Origin: Bacteroidota bacterium
Lineage (GTDB): Bacteria; Bacteroidota; Bacteroidia; Bacteroidales; JAGNHN01
Direction: 5' to 3'
NCBI GenBank assembly: GCA_022710185.1
Contig: JAKLHK010000010.1
Span: forward strand, 1-64,000
DNA length: 64,000 nt
Part shown: positions 1 through 10,996 of the stretch, piece by piece
How positions within the stretch are numbered: position 1 is the stretch's first letter
Layout of the letters: each line of letters opens with the position of its first letter
The notes under the pieces: model-generated
Seen by the model: only the letters and a program-made list of their open reading frames with translations
Told to the model about the DNA's origin: nothing
Database searches by the model: none
Program-made: the position numbers and the translations under genes

Positions 1-3000
1 CGGAGAATTTACCAACGACATCACCGTCAGCCCGCTGACCACGACCACCTATACCGTGACCGGCACCCAGACCGGATGCGCAGGTACCGCCAGCATCACC
101 ATCACAGTGAATGCCGTTCCGAGTGTGGTCATCAATGCCAGCGACCTGAGCCTCTGCGAAGGGGAAAGCGCCCTGCTGAGTGCTTCCGGCGCCCAGGATT
201 ATGCTTGGTCGACCACCGAAACGACCGCCGCCATCACCGTGAGCCCCCTGGCTACGACCACATATACCGTTACCGGAACCGATGCCGCCGGCTGTTCCGC
301 CACGGCCCAGGTGACTGTGACCGTCAACACTTTACCCATTGTCGGCATCAGCGCCGCCAATGACAGTCTCTGCCTTGGCAACACGATGAACCTGACCGGA
401 ACGGGTGCCGTGACCTATAGCTGGTCGACCCTGGAAACAACCCCTGTGATCCAGGCTTCTCCGACGGTCACCAGCACCTATTCCGTAACGGGGACTGATG
501 CAAACGGCTGCGGGAACACCGCCAGCATCACCCTTACGGTTGTTTCACTGCCTGCCCTTGTGGTTGCGGCAGATGATGATTCGCTTTGCGCAGGAGAAAC
601 TACGAATATCGTGGTTGGGGGAGCACTCAACTATGCATGGTCAACCCTGGAGAGCGGTGACATGATCACTGTGACCCCCACAACAACGACCACGTATACG
701 GTTACCGGAACGGATGCCTTCGGATGCAGCAACACCGCCAGCGTGACCATTACTGTCCTCGACCTTCCGGTGGTAGGGATCACCGCTACCGATGAGGAGA
801 TCTGCGACGGAGAATCCTCAACCCTCACGGCCAACGGCGCCCTCGCCTATGTATGGAGCACCACGGAAACCACGGCTTCGATTACTGTGACGCCCTTAGC
901 GACCACCATGTACACCGTGACAGGTACCGATGCCATGGGTTGCAGCCAGACCGCCAGCCTTGAAGTAGTGGTCCATGCCCTTCCTACCGTAGCCGCCACG
1001 GCTGATCCGAATGAGATCTGCACCGGAGGTTCCAGCGAGTTGACTGCCTCGGGAGCCTTGACCTATGCCTGGAGCAGTGGTACGAATGGGACCGTGATCA
1101 TGGTCAATCCCACGGCCACCACGACCTATACCGTAACGGGAACCGATGTGAACGGCTGCGAAAATACGGCCAGTGCCACCGTGATCGTGAATGACCTTCC
1201 GGTAGCCAATGCCGGGATCACCCAGCTTATCCCCTTCAACACCTCAACCACCCTCAGTGGCAGCGCCACGGGTGGTTCCGGATCCTATACCTGGGCCTGG
1301 AGCCCCGCCGGACAGTTGGTGGCCGCCAATGTTCAGAACCCGCTGACGGTCAACCTGATCACCACGGCCATCTATACACTTACCGTGACCGATGCAGTAA
1401 CGGGTTGCGTCAGTGCTCCGGCCAGTGTAACAATTAATGTATCCGGTGCCCCGCTCACCCTCGCTCTGAGTGCAACGCCGACCACGATCTGCCTGGGCGG
1501 CAGCAGCCAGCTCAGCGCCCAGGCCGGCGGCGGGTCGAACAGCTACACCTACACCTGGGCCTCCTCTCCGGCAGGCTTCAGCTCTTCAATCCATAACCCC
1601 CTCGTCAGCCCGTCGGTAACCACCACTTATTATGTCACGGTGGATGATGGCAGCAAGGCTACACTCCAAGACTCCATCACCATCACGGTTGAGGTCCCGC
1701 CCACCGCCTACGCCGGTCCTGACACGGCTGTATGTGCCGGAACGGCCTTCACTGTAAGCGGAGCCTCGGCAGCCAATGCCCAGGGCATTGTATGGACCGA
1801 GAACGGCCCCGGCAGCCTGAGCGATGCCAATACCCTGCAGCCAACCTATACCCCCCTGGCAGGAGAAAGCGGCAACGTGACGCTCATCCTTAGCGTGAAC
1901 GGTGCGGCACCCTGTACCCCGGCAACCGACGCCATGGTGCTGACCATCTATGCTTACCCGGTAATCACAGCACAACCGACCAACGTTACCGTGGTTGAGC
2001 CGACGGCAGCTTCCTTCACCGTTAGCGCCAACGGAGCCCAGAGCTACCGCTGGCAGATCAGCACTGATGGCGGCAGTACATACACCGACCTGACGGACAA
2101 TGCAACCTACACTGGTACCGCAAGCAACAGCCTGTCGATCAGTTCCACGGTTGCAGCCACCATGAACGGCAACAAGTTCCGCTGCCGTATCGAGGCCAAT
2201 GGCTGTGAGCTGAACAGCAACCCGGCTACGCTGAATGTGAGCGCCGCCGGGGCCACCATCGTGACCACAGCCGTAAGCCAGGCCGCCTGCCCCGGAGATA
2301 CCGTGGTGGTTCCCATCACAGTACAGGACTTCATCCAGGTAGCTTCGGTATCCCTCACCTTGCAGTACAATCCTTCCGTACTGAGCTTTGCCGGCACCCA
2401 GAACATGAACCCCACGCTGCAGGCGCTCTTCCCCTTCCTGGTGAACCCCACGGCAAGCAGCGTGGTGCTGTCCTGGTTCAGCGTGACCCCGGGCAATATC
2501 GGCAACGCCCTGCTGGGTGAGCTGCTCTTCGTTTACAACGGCGGTAGCAGCAACCTGACCTGGGATGTGACCACCAGCGGAAACTGCGAGTATACCGACC
2601 TGGGCAGCAACATCCTGCCGGCCACCTTCATTGATGGACAGGTCACCCCGGCCGCCCTAACGCCGGTGATCAGCGTCCAGCCGATGGTCCAGAACATCCT
2701 GGATGGAGGCAACGCCAGCTTCAGCGTTACCGCCACCGGCGCTACCGCCTACCAGTGGCAGGTGAGCCTTGATGGCGGAGCTAGCTGGAACGATGTGACG
2801 GACAATGCCCTTTATAATGGAGCCACCACTGCGCAGCTGACCCTCACGGGCGCTACCCTCTTCGAGAACTTCTATCAGTTCCATTGTATCGTAAGCGAAA
2901 GCACCTGCGGGCTGAGCGTAACCAGCCTTGCCGCTGCGCTCAATGTAGCACCTGCAGCCCCGGTGGCTACCACCGCCGGATCCGGCAGTGCCTGCCCCGG

Positions 3001-6000
3001 AAGTACAGTGATCATCCCGGTCACCGTGGCCCAGATGAGCACCGTATCCAGCATTTCACTGACGCTGGGTTATAATCCCGCCGTACTGGGATACAGCAAC
3101 ATCCTCAACCTCAACCCCGCCCTAAGCGGCAGCCTGCCTATCGTCAACTCCGCTGCAGGGACCTTCCTGTTCTCCTGGTTCTCGATCACCCCGGCCAGCA
3201 TTGCCAGTGGCAAGCTCTTCGACATCGAGTTCAACTATTTTGGCGGCAACACCGACCTCAGCTGGGATACCTTGGTTGCCGGGAACTGCGAGTACACCGA
3301 CTACAATGCCCTTACGCTGCCGGCCGACTTCACCGACGGCCAGGTGAGCCCGCTCACCACTGCCCCGGTGATCACCACCGGCCCGGTAAATACCAATGTG
3401 GTAGACGGCGACACGGCCTATTTCACGGTCAGTGCAACCGGTGCAGGAGCCTACCAGTGGCAGATCAGCACCAACGGCGGACTGAGCTTTACCGACCTCA
3501 TCGACAACGCCACCTATCAGGGGACCCAGACCGCTACGCTGGCCATCAACGGGGCCAGCCTGCTGATGAACTTCCATGAGTTCCAGTGCGTCGTAACCGA
3601 AACCCTTTGCGGTCTCAGCAACACTTCCGGCTCCGCCGAGCTCACCGTGGCCCCCAACGGGCCAGTGGCCACGACGGCCGGGACGGTGACCGCCTGCCCG
3701 GGACAGACCGTGATCGTGCCGGTGACGGTGGCCAATATGAGCGCTGTTTCTTCGATTTCACTGTCGCTGGCATACAACCCTACGGTACTTACCTACCTGG
3801 GCATCAGCAACATCAACACGCAACTGGCCAGCGGCCTGCCTATATATAATGGGGGAGCAGGGCAGTTCGGGTTCTCCTGGTTCTCCATTGCACCTGCCTT
3901 CATCAGCAACGATGTGCTGTTCGAGCTGAGCTTCACTTATCATGGAGGTACCAGCCCCCTGACCTGGGATCTGGCTACACCGGGCAATTGCGAGTATGCC
4001 GACATTAACAACCTCATCCTTCCCGCCGTATTCACCAATGGTTCGGTGAGCGGAGCTACTACCGCCCCGGTTATCGTCAGCGGTCCGGTGGATGCCACGG
4101 TATTCACCCAGTCCCCGGCCTCTTTCAGTGTAAACGCTACGGGTGCAGACGCCTTTGCATGGCAGCTCAGCACGGATGGCGGGAATACCTGGTCGCCCCT
4201 CAGTAACGGGGGAATTTACAGCGGAGCCACTACGGCTACCCTCCAGCTGTCGGTAGTCAACCTGGCCATGGACAACTTCCAGTATCGCTGTCTGCTTACA
4301 GAGAACGGCTGCGGGCTGGAGACGCTCAGTGATGAGGCCACGCTCAACGTGAACCCCATCACTGCCGGCACCGGCGCTGGTAGTGCCCTGGCCTGTCCGG
4401 GCGACACGGTGGTGATCCCTGTCACAGTACAGAATCTCTATGATGTGGCCACCATTTCCCTGACGCTGAATTTCAACGGCAGCGTGCTCAGCTATGCCGG
4501 TTACCAGAACGTCCATCCGGGGCTTGCCACGGGCCTGCCCATCATCAACGGTTCGGTCTCCAGCGCCGGTCTGAGCTGGTTCAGCCTGACTCCGGCCAAC
4601 ATCGGAACCGGCACCCTGGTTGAACTGTTGTTCATATACCATGGAGGGACTTCTGCCCTGACGTGGGACCTGGTGACCCCGGGTAACACGGAATACGGAG
4701 ACATCAACACCAACCCTATTCCATCGACCTACAGCAACGGCAGCGTGGGCTTCGCCGGTATTCCGGCCATAGTGACTGCCCAGCCTGCCAATACCATTTC
4801 CTATGTCGGGTTCAACGCCTCGTTCAGTGTAAGCGCCACCCAGGCAACGGCCTACCAGTGGCAGGTGAGCACGAACGGAGGTATGAGCTGGACTAATATT
4901 ACTAATGTGTCCCCCTACAGTGGGGCCACCACATCCACCCTGCATCTCACAGGCCTTCTGATGAGTTACAACGCATATCAGTACCGCTGCCTGGTTAGTG
5001 GCACCTGTGAACTGGTAACGCCGAGCAATGCCGCCCAGCTGACGGTCATGGCCCAGCCCCCGATCATCACCATTGCCGGGAATGTGACCAGCTGCGAAGG
5101 AAGCTTAAGCGTTCCTATCAATGTGGAGCAGTTCAATAATGTGTCCACCATGTCGCTGGGCCTGCAGTTCGATCCGACCAAGCTCAGCTACGTCGGATAT
5201 CAGAATGTACACCCGCAGTTAGCCAGTTCCTTCTTCCTGGTGAACGCTGCCAGTGGTGAAGTTTTTATCTCCTGGTTCTCCTTCACTCCAGCCTCAATTG
5301 GCAATGGTAAGATGCTCGACCTGGTGTTCAATACCCTCGCACCGGGCACCTCCGCCCTCACCTGGGATGTAGCTACCCCAGGAACCTGCCAGTATACTGA
5401 TGCCACAGCCAATGTGCTGCTGGCCAACTATATCAATGGATCGGTTACCATCTATCCCGATCCTACACCTGTAGTCAACGGTACCAGCGCCATCTGTGAA
5501 GGCGGGGTATCCAGCTACAGCACGGCTTTACATGCCGGACACTCCTACTTCTGGACCGTCACCGGAGGCACGATCACTTCAGGACAAAGTAGTTCCCAGA
5601 TCAGTGTGACCTGGGGAACTGCCGGAAACGGCAGTGTTGAGGTCATGGAGACCGTGGATACCTCGGGTTGCTACGCCGTAAGCGCCGCATTGAACGTCAC
5701 GATCCACGCCTTGCCTGTTCCTGCCATCAGTGGTGATGACCAGGTATGTGCCGGTGATGCAGCCGTGAACTACAGCACTCCATTGCTGGCTGGGCACAGC
5801 TATGTATGGACCGTCAGCGGGGGCACGATCGTCAGCGGACAGCAAACGAACGCGATTGTGGTCGATTGGGGACAGGCCGGTGCTGGCACTGTTGAGGTAA
5901 TCGAGACCGTAGATGCCACCGGATGCCATGCCACAGCTACGTTTGCAGTCACGATCAATGCTCTGCCAACACCCGTTATCAGTGGTCTTGCTCCGGTATG

Positions 6001-9000
6001 CGAAGGTGCCACAGCGGAGAGTTACAGTGTCGTATCACAGGCCGGGCACACCTATGTGTGGAGTGTTACCGGTGGTACCCTTACCGGAGGTCAGGGCACT
6101 TCTTCCATTACGGTGGATTGGGGCGTGGCCGGCAGCGGGCTGGTTGAGGTTGTTGAGACCATCAGCGCCACGGGCTGCACTGCCACCGCATCCTTCAGCG
6201 TTAACATTCAGCCACTGCCTATGCCGGTCATTGCCGGTGATGACAGCGTTTGCGCCGGTGCCACAGGTATCGTCTATTCCACGATGCTGAATGCTGGACA
6301 CAATTATGTATGGACCGTCAGTGGCGGCAGCATTGTTTCCGGACAGGGCACCCACCAGATTAACGTAAGCTGGGGTGTTGCAGGCACTGGCACCGTAGGT
6401 GTTACCGAGACCGACCCAGCCAGTGGCTGCCAGAACGATGCCAGCTTCCAGGTGATCATCAATACCCTTCCCGACCCCGTAATCACGGGCCCGGGAACGG
6501 TATGCGAGTTCTTCATTGGTGCAGCCTACAGCACCACGCTTACGGCAGGCAACACCTACCTCTGGAATGTAACGGGTGGCACGATTACTGCCGGGCAAGG
6601 CACCCATCAGGTCACCGTGACCTGGGGCAGCCAGGGCCTGGGCAATGTTTCGGTGACCGAGACTACTCCTGAAGGATGCGTGACCAGTGCCACGATCCCT
6701 GTTGCCATCAACTTCCAGCCTTCACCTGTCATCTCAGGACCATTGAGTGTTTGTGCCAACGCCACAGGGGTGGTGTACTCAACCTCCCACACCCCGGGCA
6801 ATTCCTATGCCTGGGTAGTCAGCGGAGGCAGCATAACTTCCGGAGGCTCGACGAACACCATCAACGTGAGCTGGGGCAATGCAGGCAGCGGTACGGTTGA
6901 CCTGAACGTGACCACTATCAACGGTTGCGTTGCCGATGCCCAAACCCTGAATGTGACCATCAATGCTCTGCCGGCCGTATTCAACGTGACCGGTGGTGGC
7001 AGCTTCTGCGCCAATGGGAGCGGTGTGGCTGTCGGTCTGGACGGTTCGGAGAACGGGGTGAACTACACTCTTTATCGGAATGGCAACGCCACGGCCCAGA
7101 TGGTCGCAGGTACCGGAAGTGCGATCAGCTTCGGTTCGCAGACCAATGCCGGCACCTATACCGTGATGGCCGTATCTGCATCAAGCAGCTGCAGCATGAT
7201 GATGAACGGCAACGCCGTGGTGTCGATCACCCCGGTTCCCAGTATTACAGTACAGCCCGCCAATGTTGGTGCCAATGAGGGCAGCGATGCCGTATTCACT
7301 GTCACGGCAGCCAATGCCACCGGATATGCCTGGCAGATGTCGCTGAACAGTGGCGGCACCTGGATCCCCCTGGCCAACGGGCCTGAGTTCACCGGGGTTT
7401 CCACTGCCAGCCTCACCGTTCACACTACCACCCTGAACATGACCGGAAGGATGTTCCGTGTAGTGATCAGCGGAACCTGTCCCCCCAACGTAACCTCCAA
7501 TCCCGCAACACTCACGGTTTACCCTGTGATTACGACGACGGTTGGTACGGTCAGCGGATGTGCAGGGAACTTCGTGGTCCCGGTGAATGTCCAGCATTTC
7601 ATTGATGTGGCTTCCATATCCTTTGCCCTGACGATCGACACGGCCCTGTTCCAATTCAACGGATACCAGAGCCTCAATCCCGCGCTCTCGAGCGGGTTCC
7701 CGCTGATCAACCTGCTGGGCAACCAGATCAAGTTCAGCTGGTTCTCGATCTTCCCGGCCACCATTGGTGACGGACTGCTCCTTGAGCTGCAGTTCTCCAG
7801 TACGGGTGGCACTACCGCCCTCAGCTGGGATGTGGCCTCGGCCGGAGCCTGTGAATACAATATGTTGTCCGGCGCCCCCTACTCCTCGGTATGGGTGAAC
7901 GGCAGCCTGACTGCCAATCCGCTTCCGATGGCGTTCAACGTCACGGGTGGCGGCAGCTTCTGTGCCGGGGGCAACGGTATGTCCGTCGGCCTTGACGGTT
8001 CCGCAACGGGGATCAACTACACCCTTTATCTCAATGGATCTGCCACCGCCACCAGTCTGGCCGGCAATGGTTCTGCCCTTGACTTCGGTTTGCAGACCTC
8101 CGCAGGCAGTTACACTGTCGTGGCCACCAACGCCAGCACCCAGTGTTCGGCTACCATGACCGGGTCAGCCAGCGTCACGGTGCTTCCTGCGCCTTCTGCC
8201 TTTAACGTAACCGGCGGCGGCGTACGCTGCGCTGATGAACCGGGCCTGAGCGTAGGTCTGAGCGGTTCGGAGAATGGGGTCACCTATGCCCTGTACCTCA
8301 ACGGAAACGCCACAGGCACCACGCTGGCCGGCAACGGTGCTGCCCTGAGTTTCGGGACATTCACCGCCGCAGGGACCTATACCGTGATGGCCACCAACGA
8401 CGCTTCGACCTGCAGCGGTATGATGAATGGGCAGGCTGTAATCGTGGTCAACCCGCTCCCGCTCAGCTTCAATGTCACCGGAGGCGGCAGCTTCTGCGAC
8501 AACGGACAGGGCGTGAGCATCGGCCTGGATGACAGTGAGGCCGGGATCACCTACACCCTTTACCTGAATGGTAGTGCCACGGCTACGAGCGTCAACGGCA
8601 CGGGTGCTGCCATCAGCTTCGGTATGGTGAACGTAACCGGAACCTACACCGTGTATGCGGTCAATCCGCAGACCGGTTGTGCAGCATACATGACGGGATC
8701 AGCCCTGGTGAACCTCTATCCCAATCCGGCCGTGTTCACCGTGAGCGGCGGCGGCACCCTTTGTGCCGGTGGCAGCGGGTTCCCCATCGATCTCAGTGGA
8801 TCGGAGAACGGGGTCAGCTACACCCTCTATCGTAACGGCACGGCTACCGCACAGGTGATTGCCGGTACCGGTTCCGCTATCAGCTTCGCTTCACAGACGG
8901 CAGCAGGGACTTATACAGTGATGGCCGCTGACGATGCTCATGGCTGTACCATGATGATGAGCGGATCGGCCATTGTGGTGGTCAACGCTTTGCCGGTGGC

Positions 9001-10909
9001 CTTCCAGGTAACCGGAGGCGGAGCCTACTGCGATGGCAGCAACGGGTCAGTGGTCGGTCTGTCCGGATCGGAGAACGGCGTGGAATACACCCTGTACTTC
9101 AACGGCAATCCCACCTCGACGGTAGTGTCCGGTACAGGAAGTGCCCTCAGCTTCGGGTTGCAGACCGGCACCGGGACCTACTCGGTGATGGCCGTGAATA
9201 CCACCACCTCCTGTGAGAACACCATGAACGGCACGGTCAGCGTCAGTGTCAGCCCGCTGCCCCAGGCCTATGCCGGTGGCTACGCCATCCTGTGCGCAGG
9301 TGAGAGCACCGTACTTAATGCCAGCGTCAGCGGGGGCACCGCACCATACTCCTATGCCTGGAGCCCCTCGGCCGGCCTGAACAACGCCGCCATCTTGCAA
9401 CCGACGGCTACACCTTTGGTACCCACCTATTATGTGCTGGTGGTCACCGATGCCCATGGCTGCACCGCAAGCGATACCGCCATCGTGGTGGTGAACCCGC
9501 AGCCGGTGGCCGATGCCGGCCTCGACAAGAGCATCTACACCGGTGGAGCTACCTTCCTAAACGGCTCAGTAAGCGGTGGGACCAGTCCCTACACCTATCA
9601 GTGGACCCCCGCCGGCTCGCTTAACAATCCCGGCATACTGATGCCGATCGCCACACCGGTGACTACCACCACCTACGTGCTGCTCGTGACGGACGCCAAC
9701 GGCTGTTCTGACCAGGATAACGTGACAGTAACTGTTACCGGTACTCCTCCGGGATACAGCATCACAGGCAAGGTGACCTATGACAACAGCCTCGCCACTG
9801 CCCTGAACAACGTGGATGTCACCCTCAACACTGGCGCTTCGGTAGTGGGGACCTTCAATACTGATCCCCTGGGCAACTACATCTTCCCCGGCCTCGCCAA
9901 CGGCAGCTTTGTCACCAAAGCTTCCACTACCCGTACCTGGGGTGGGGTCAATGCCCTCGACGCCTTATTGATCGCCCAGTATTTCCAGGGTACGGTCAGT
10001 CTGAGCGGATTGAAGCTGGCTGCCGCCGATGTGGACGGCAACAGCGTACCGAATGCCAATGACGCCCTCCTGGTACTACAACGTTCGGCAGCGCTCATCA
10101 GCAGCTTCCCCATCGGTGAAGACTGGCTGTTCGAGCAGAAGTCGGTGACGATAGCCGGTGCAGACGTGATCAACAACTTCACGGGCCTTTGCTACGGCGA
10201 TGTGAACGGCTCCCAGTTCACCGGTATGAAGTCCACCGGATTCTATCCGATGAGCATCTCCGGTAAGCTGGAAGTGTTCCCCGGGGCTCAGGTGCGCCTG
10301 CCGATCACTGCGCAGACCACCATGGAAGCCGGAGCGCTATCACTCGGGATTCAGGTGCCTGCCGGCCTGCGTGTCGTGGGCGTTACCGTGGCTGATGATC
10401 ATGGAAGCCTCGCCTACAACGTAAGCGGCGACATGGTTAAGGTTGAATGGTACAGCCTGAACTCAGTACGTTGGAATGATGGAGAGACCGTCCTTTACCT
10501 CCTTGTTGAGGTTGACGGACCGCTTGCCGGCTCTGAACTAAGCCTTTATGGCGAAAGCGTGGCCGGTAGCATCCGTGGGGAGAACCTCGGGATGCCCTCG
10601 CTGGCAGCGCCCAAACTCAGCGTTCCTGCTGAAAGCGGATACAGCCTTGGCAACAATTTCCCCAATCCGTTCAGTGGTCTGAGTGAGATCCGCTATGAGC
10701 TTCCCCTGGATGCCCAGGTGAGACTGAGTGTCTTCAACCTGCTGGGCGAAGAGGTGCTCGTACTTGTTGAAGGAGAGATGGCTGCCGGGAAGCATTCGAT
10801 CCTGGTGAATGCCGATCAACTGGCCCCTGGCTCCTATATGTACCGCCTGGTCGCCCGTGGAGAGGCTGGCGCCTATTCACAGACCAGGAAAATGGTGGTA
10901 ACCCGCTAA
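1..10909 (+). CDS. Giant T9SS surface protein with cohesin-like modules and a dockerin-like segment (5' partial)
   Basis: The reading frame is open from base 2 to the TAA at 10907-10909, so the true start lies upstream of the window; the GTG at 56 is only an internal codon. Modules in order: six Ig/PKD-like repeats marked TVTGTD..GC (to about 1190); Ig-like units marked YQWQ.S.DGG alternating with cohesin-like modules (about 2250-2650, 2955-3350, 3660-4050, 4360-4750, 5060-5455, 7525-7915), each opening near CPGDTVVVPITV; six PKD-like repeats marked AGHSYVWTV.GG (5460-6970); six repeats marked NVTGGGSFC (6975-9255); two PKD-like units; a CNA-B-like/dockerin-like segment (9750-10240) containing VNALDALLIAQYF and ADVDGNSVPNANDALLVLQ; and a type A T9SS sorting domain with NFPNPF and a C-terminal KMVVTR. 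It is probably an exported, surface-attached adhesin or scaffold. The binding partner is unknown, and the cohesin calls rest on motif resemblance. Confidence 0.85.
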   Translation, partial: GEFTNDITVSPLTTTTYTVTGTQTGCAGTASITITVNAVPSVVINASDLSLCEGESALLSASGAQDYAWSTTETTAAITVSPLATTTYTVTGTDAAGCSATAQVTVTVNTLPIVGISAANDSLCLGNTMNLTGTGAVTYSWSTLETTPVIQASPTVTSTYSVTGTDANGCGNTASITLTVVSLPALVVAADDDSLCAGETTNIVVGGALNYAWSTLESGDMITVTPTTTTTYTVTGTDAFGCSNTASVTITVLDLPVVGITATDEEICDGESSTLTANGALAYVWSTTETTASITVTPLATTMYTVTGTDAMGCSQTASLEVVVHALPTVAATADPNEICTGGSSELTASGALTYAWSSGTNGTVIMVNPTATTTYTVTGTDVNGCENTASATVIVNDLPVANAGITQLIPFNTSTTLSGSATGGSGSYTWAWSPAGQLVAANVQNPLTVNLITTAIYTLTVTDAVTGCVSAPASVTINVSGAPLTLALSATPTTICLGGSSQLSAQAGGGSNSYTYTWASSPAGFSSSIHNPLVSPSVTTTYYVTVDDGSKATLQDSITITVEVPPTAYAGPDTAVCAGTAFTVSGASAANAQGIVWTENGPGSLSDANTLQPTYTPLAGESGNVTLILSVNGAAPCTPATDAMVLTIYAYPVITAQPTNVTVVEPTAASFTVSANGAQSYRWQISTDGGSTYTDLTDNATYTGTASNSLSISSTVAATMNGNKFRCRIEANGCELNSNPATLNVSAAGATIVTTAVSQAACPGDTVVVPITVQDFIQVASVSLTLQYNPSVLSFAGTQNMNPTLQALFPFLVNPTASSVVLSWFSVTPGNIGNALLGELLFVYNGGSSNLTWDVTTSGNCEYTDLGSNILPATFIDGQVTPAALTPVISVQPMVQNILDGGNASFSVTATGATAYQWQVSLDGGASWNDVTDNALYNGATTAQLTLTGATLFENFYQFHCIVSESTCGLSVTSLAAALNVAPAAPVATTAGSGSACPGSTVIIPVTVAQMSTVSSISLTLGYNPAVLGYSNILNLNPALSGSLPIVNSAAGTFLFSWFSITPASIASGKLFDIEFNYFGGNTDLSWDTLVAGNCEYTDYNALTLPADFTDGQVSPLTTAPVITTGPVNTNVVDGDTAYFTVSATGAGAYQWQISTNGGLSFTDLIDNATYQGTQTATLAINGASLLMNFHEFQCVVTETLCGLSNTSGSAELTVAPNGPVATTAGTVTACPGQTVIVPVTVANMSAVSSISLSLAYNPTVLTYLGISNINTQLASGLPIYNGGAGQFGFSWFSIAPAFISNDVLFELSFTYHGGTSPLTWDLATPGNCEYADINNLILPAVFTNGSVSGATTAPVIVSGPVDATVFTQSPASFSVNATGADAFAWQLSTDGGNTWSPLSNGGIYSGATTATLQLSVVNLAMDNFQYRCLLTENGCGLETLSDEATLNVNPITAGTGAGSALACPGDTVVIPVTVQNLYDVATISLTLNFNGSVLSYAGYQNVHPGLATGLPIINGSVSSAGLSWFSLTPANIGTGTLVELLFIYHGGTSALTWDLVTPGNTEYGDINTNPIPSTYSNGSVGFAGIPAIVTAQPANTISYVGFNASFSVSATQATAYQWQVSTNGGMSWTNITNVSPYSGATTSTLHLTGLLMSYNAYQYRCLVSGTCELVTPSNAAQLTVMAQPPIITIAGNVTSCEGSLSVPINVEQFNNVSTMSLGLQFDPTKLSYVGYQNVHPQLASSFFLVNAASGEVFISWFSFTPASIGNGKMLDLVFNTLAPGTSALTWDVATPGTCQYTDATANVLLANYINGSVTIYPDPTPVVNGTSAICEGGVSSYSTALHAGHSYFWTVTGGTITSGQSSSQISVTWGTAGNGSVEVMETVDTSGCYAVSAALNVTIHALPVPAISGDDQVCAGDAAVNYSTPLLAGHSYVWTVSGGTIVSGQQTNAIVVDWGQAGAGTVEVIETVDATGCHATATFAVTINALPTPVISGLAPVCEGATAESYSVVSQAGHTYVWSVTGGTLTGGQGTSSITVDWGVAGSGLVEVVETISATGCTATASFSVNIQPLPMPVIAGDDSVCAGATGIVYSTMLNAGHNYVWTVSGGSIVSGQGTHQINVSWGVAGTGTVGVTETDPASGCQNDASFQVIINTLPDPVITGPGTVCEFFIGAAYSTTLTAGNTYLWNVTGGTITAGQGTHQVTVTWGSQGLGNVSVTETTPEGCVTSATIPVAINFQPSPVISGPLSVCANATGVVYSTSHTPGNSYAWVVSGGSITSGGSTNTINVSWGNAGSGTVDLNVTTINGCVADAQTLNVTINALPAVFNVTGGGSFCANGSGVAVGLDGSENGVNYTLYRNGNATAQMVAGTGSAISFGSQTNAGTYTVMAVSASSSCSMMMNGNAVVSITPVPSITVQPANVGANEGSDAVFTVTAANATGYAWQMSLNSGGTWIPLANGPEFTGVSTASLTVHTTTLNMTGRMFRVVISGTCPPNVTSNPATLTVYPVITTTVGTVSGCAGNFVVPVNVQHFIDVASISFALTIDTALFQFNGYQSLNPALSSGFPLINLLGNQIKFSWFSIFPATIGDGLLLELQFSSTGGTTALSWDVASAGACEYNMLSGAPYSSVWVNGSLTANPLPMAFNVTGGGSFCAGGNGMSVGLDGSATGINYTLYLNGSATATSLAGNGSALDFGLQTSAGSYTVVATNASTQCSATMTGSASVTVLPAPSAFNVTGGGVRCADEPGLSVGLSGSENGVTYALYLNGNATGTTLAGNGAALSFGTFTAAGTYTVMATNDASTCSGMMNGQAVIVVNPLPLSFNVTGGGSFCDNGQGVSIGLDDSEAGITYTLYLNGSATATSVNGTGAAISFGMVNVTGTYTVYAVNPQTGCAAYMTGSALVNLYPNPAVFTVSGGGTLCAGGSGFPIDLSGSENGVSYTLYRNGTATAQVIAGTGSAISFASQTAAGTYTVMAADDAHGCTMMMSGSAIVVVNALPVAFQVTGGGAYCDGSNGSVVGLSGSENGVEYTLYFNGNPTSTVVSGTGSALSFGLQTGTGTYSVMAVNTTTSCENTMNGTVSVSVSPLPQAYAGGYAILCAGESTVLNASVSGGTAPYSYAWSPSAGLNNAAILQPTATPLVPTYYVLVVTDAHGCTASDTAIVVVNPQPVADAGLDKSIYTGGATFLNGSVSGGTSPYTYQWTPAGSLNNPGILMPIATPVTTTTYVLLVTDANGCSDQDNVTVTVTGTPPGYSITGKVTYDNSLATALNNVDVTLNTGASVVGTFNTDPLGNYIFPGLANGSFVTKASTTRTWGGVNALDALLIAQYFQGTVSLSGLKLAAADVDGNSVPNANDALLVLQRSAALISSFPIGEDWLFEQKSVTIAGADVINNFTGLCYGDVNGSQFTGMKSTGFYPMSISGKLEVFPGAQVRLPITAQTTMEAGALSLGIQVPAGLRVVGVTVADDHGSLAYNVSGDMVKVEWYSLNSVRWNDGETVLYLLVEVDGPLAGSELSLYGESVAGSIRGENLGMPSLAAPKLSVPAESGYSLGNNFPNPFSGLSEIRYELPLDAQVRLSVFNLLGEEVLVLVEGEMAAGKHSILVNADQLAPGSYMYRLVARGEAGAYSQTRKMVVTR

Positions 10910-10919
10910 GCAGAACCCC

Positions 10920-10956
10920 ATGGGACGCAGGAAGCCCTCCGCTTCCTGCGTCCCAT
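10920..10956 (+). terminator. Perfect 15-bp hairpin after the first giant gene
   Basis: Bases 10920-10934 pair without mismatch with 10942-10956 around a 7-base loop (10935-10941), starting 11 bases after the stop codon. There is no long T-run. The position between two large same-strand genes suggests a transcription terminator or mRNA 3'-end stabiliser that separates them. Confidence 0.7.
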
Positions 10957-10996
10957 AGCTAATCCGTCCGCACATTATAATACGAAAGGAAAAACC

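Noticed and set aside
3758..4945. Long minus-strand open frame inside the first giant gene (395 codons)
   Set aside because: Lies opposite conserved cohesin/Ig coding sequence. The product is rich in G, H, V and R without a known domain; this is the usual antisense openness of GC-rich repeats.
5464..6970. Tandem repeats in the giant gene as an assembly artefact
   Set aside because: The PKD-like units share motifs but differ throughout at the nucleotide level, so they are true diverged modules and not a collapsed or duplicated assembly.
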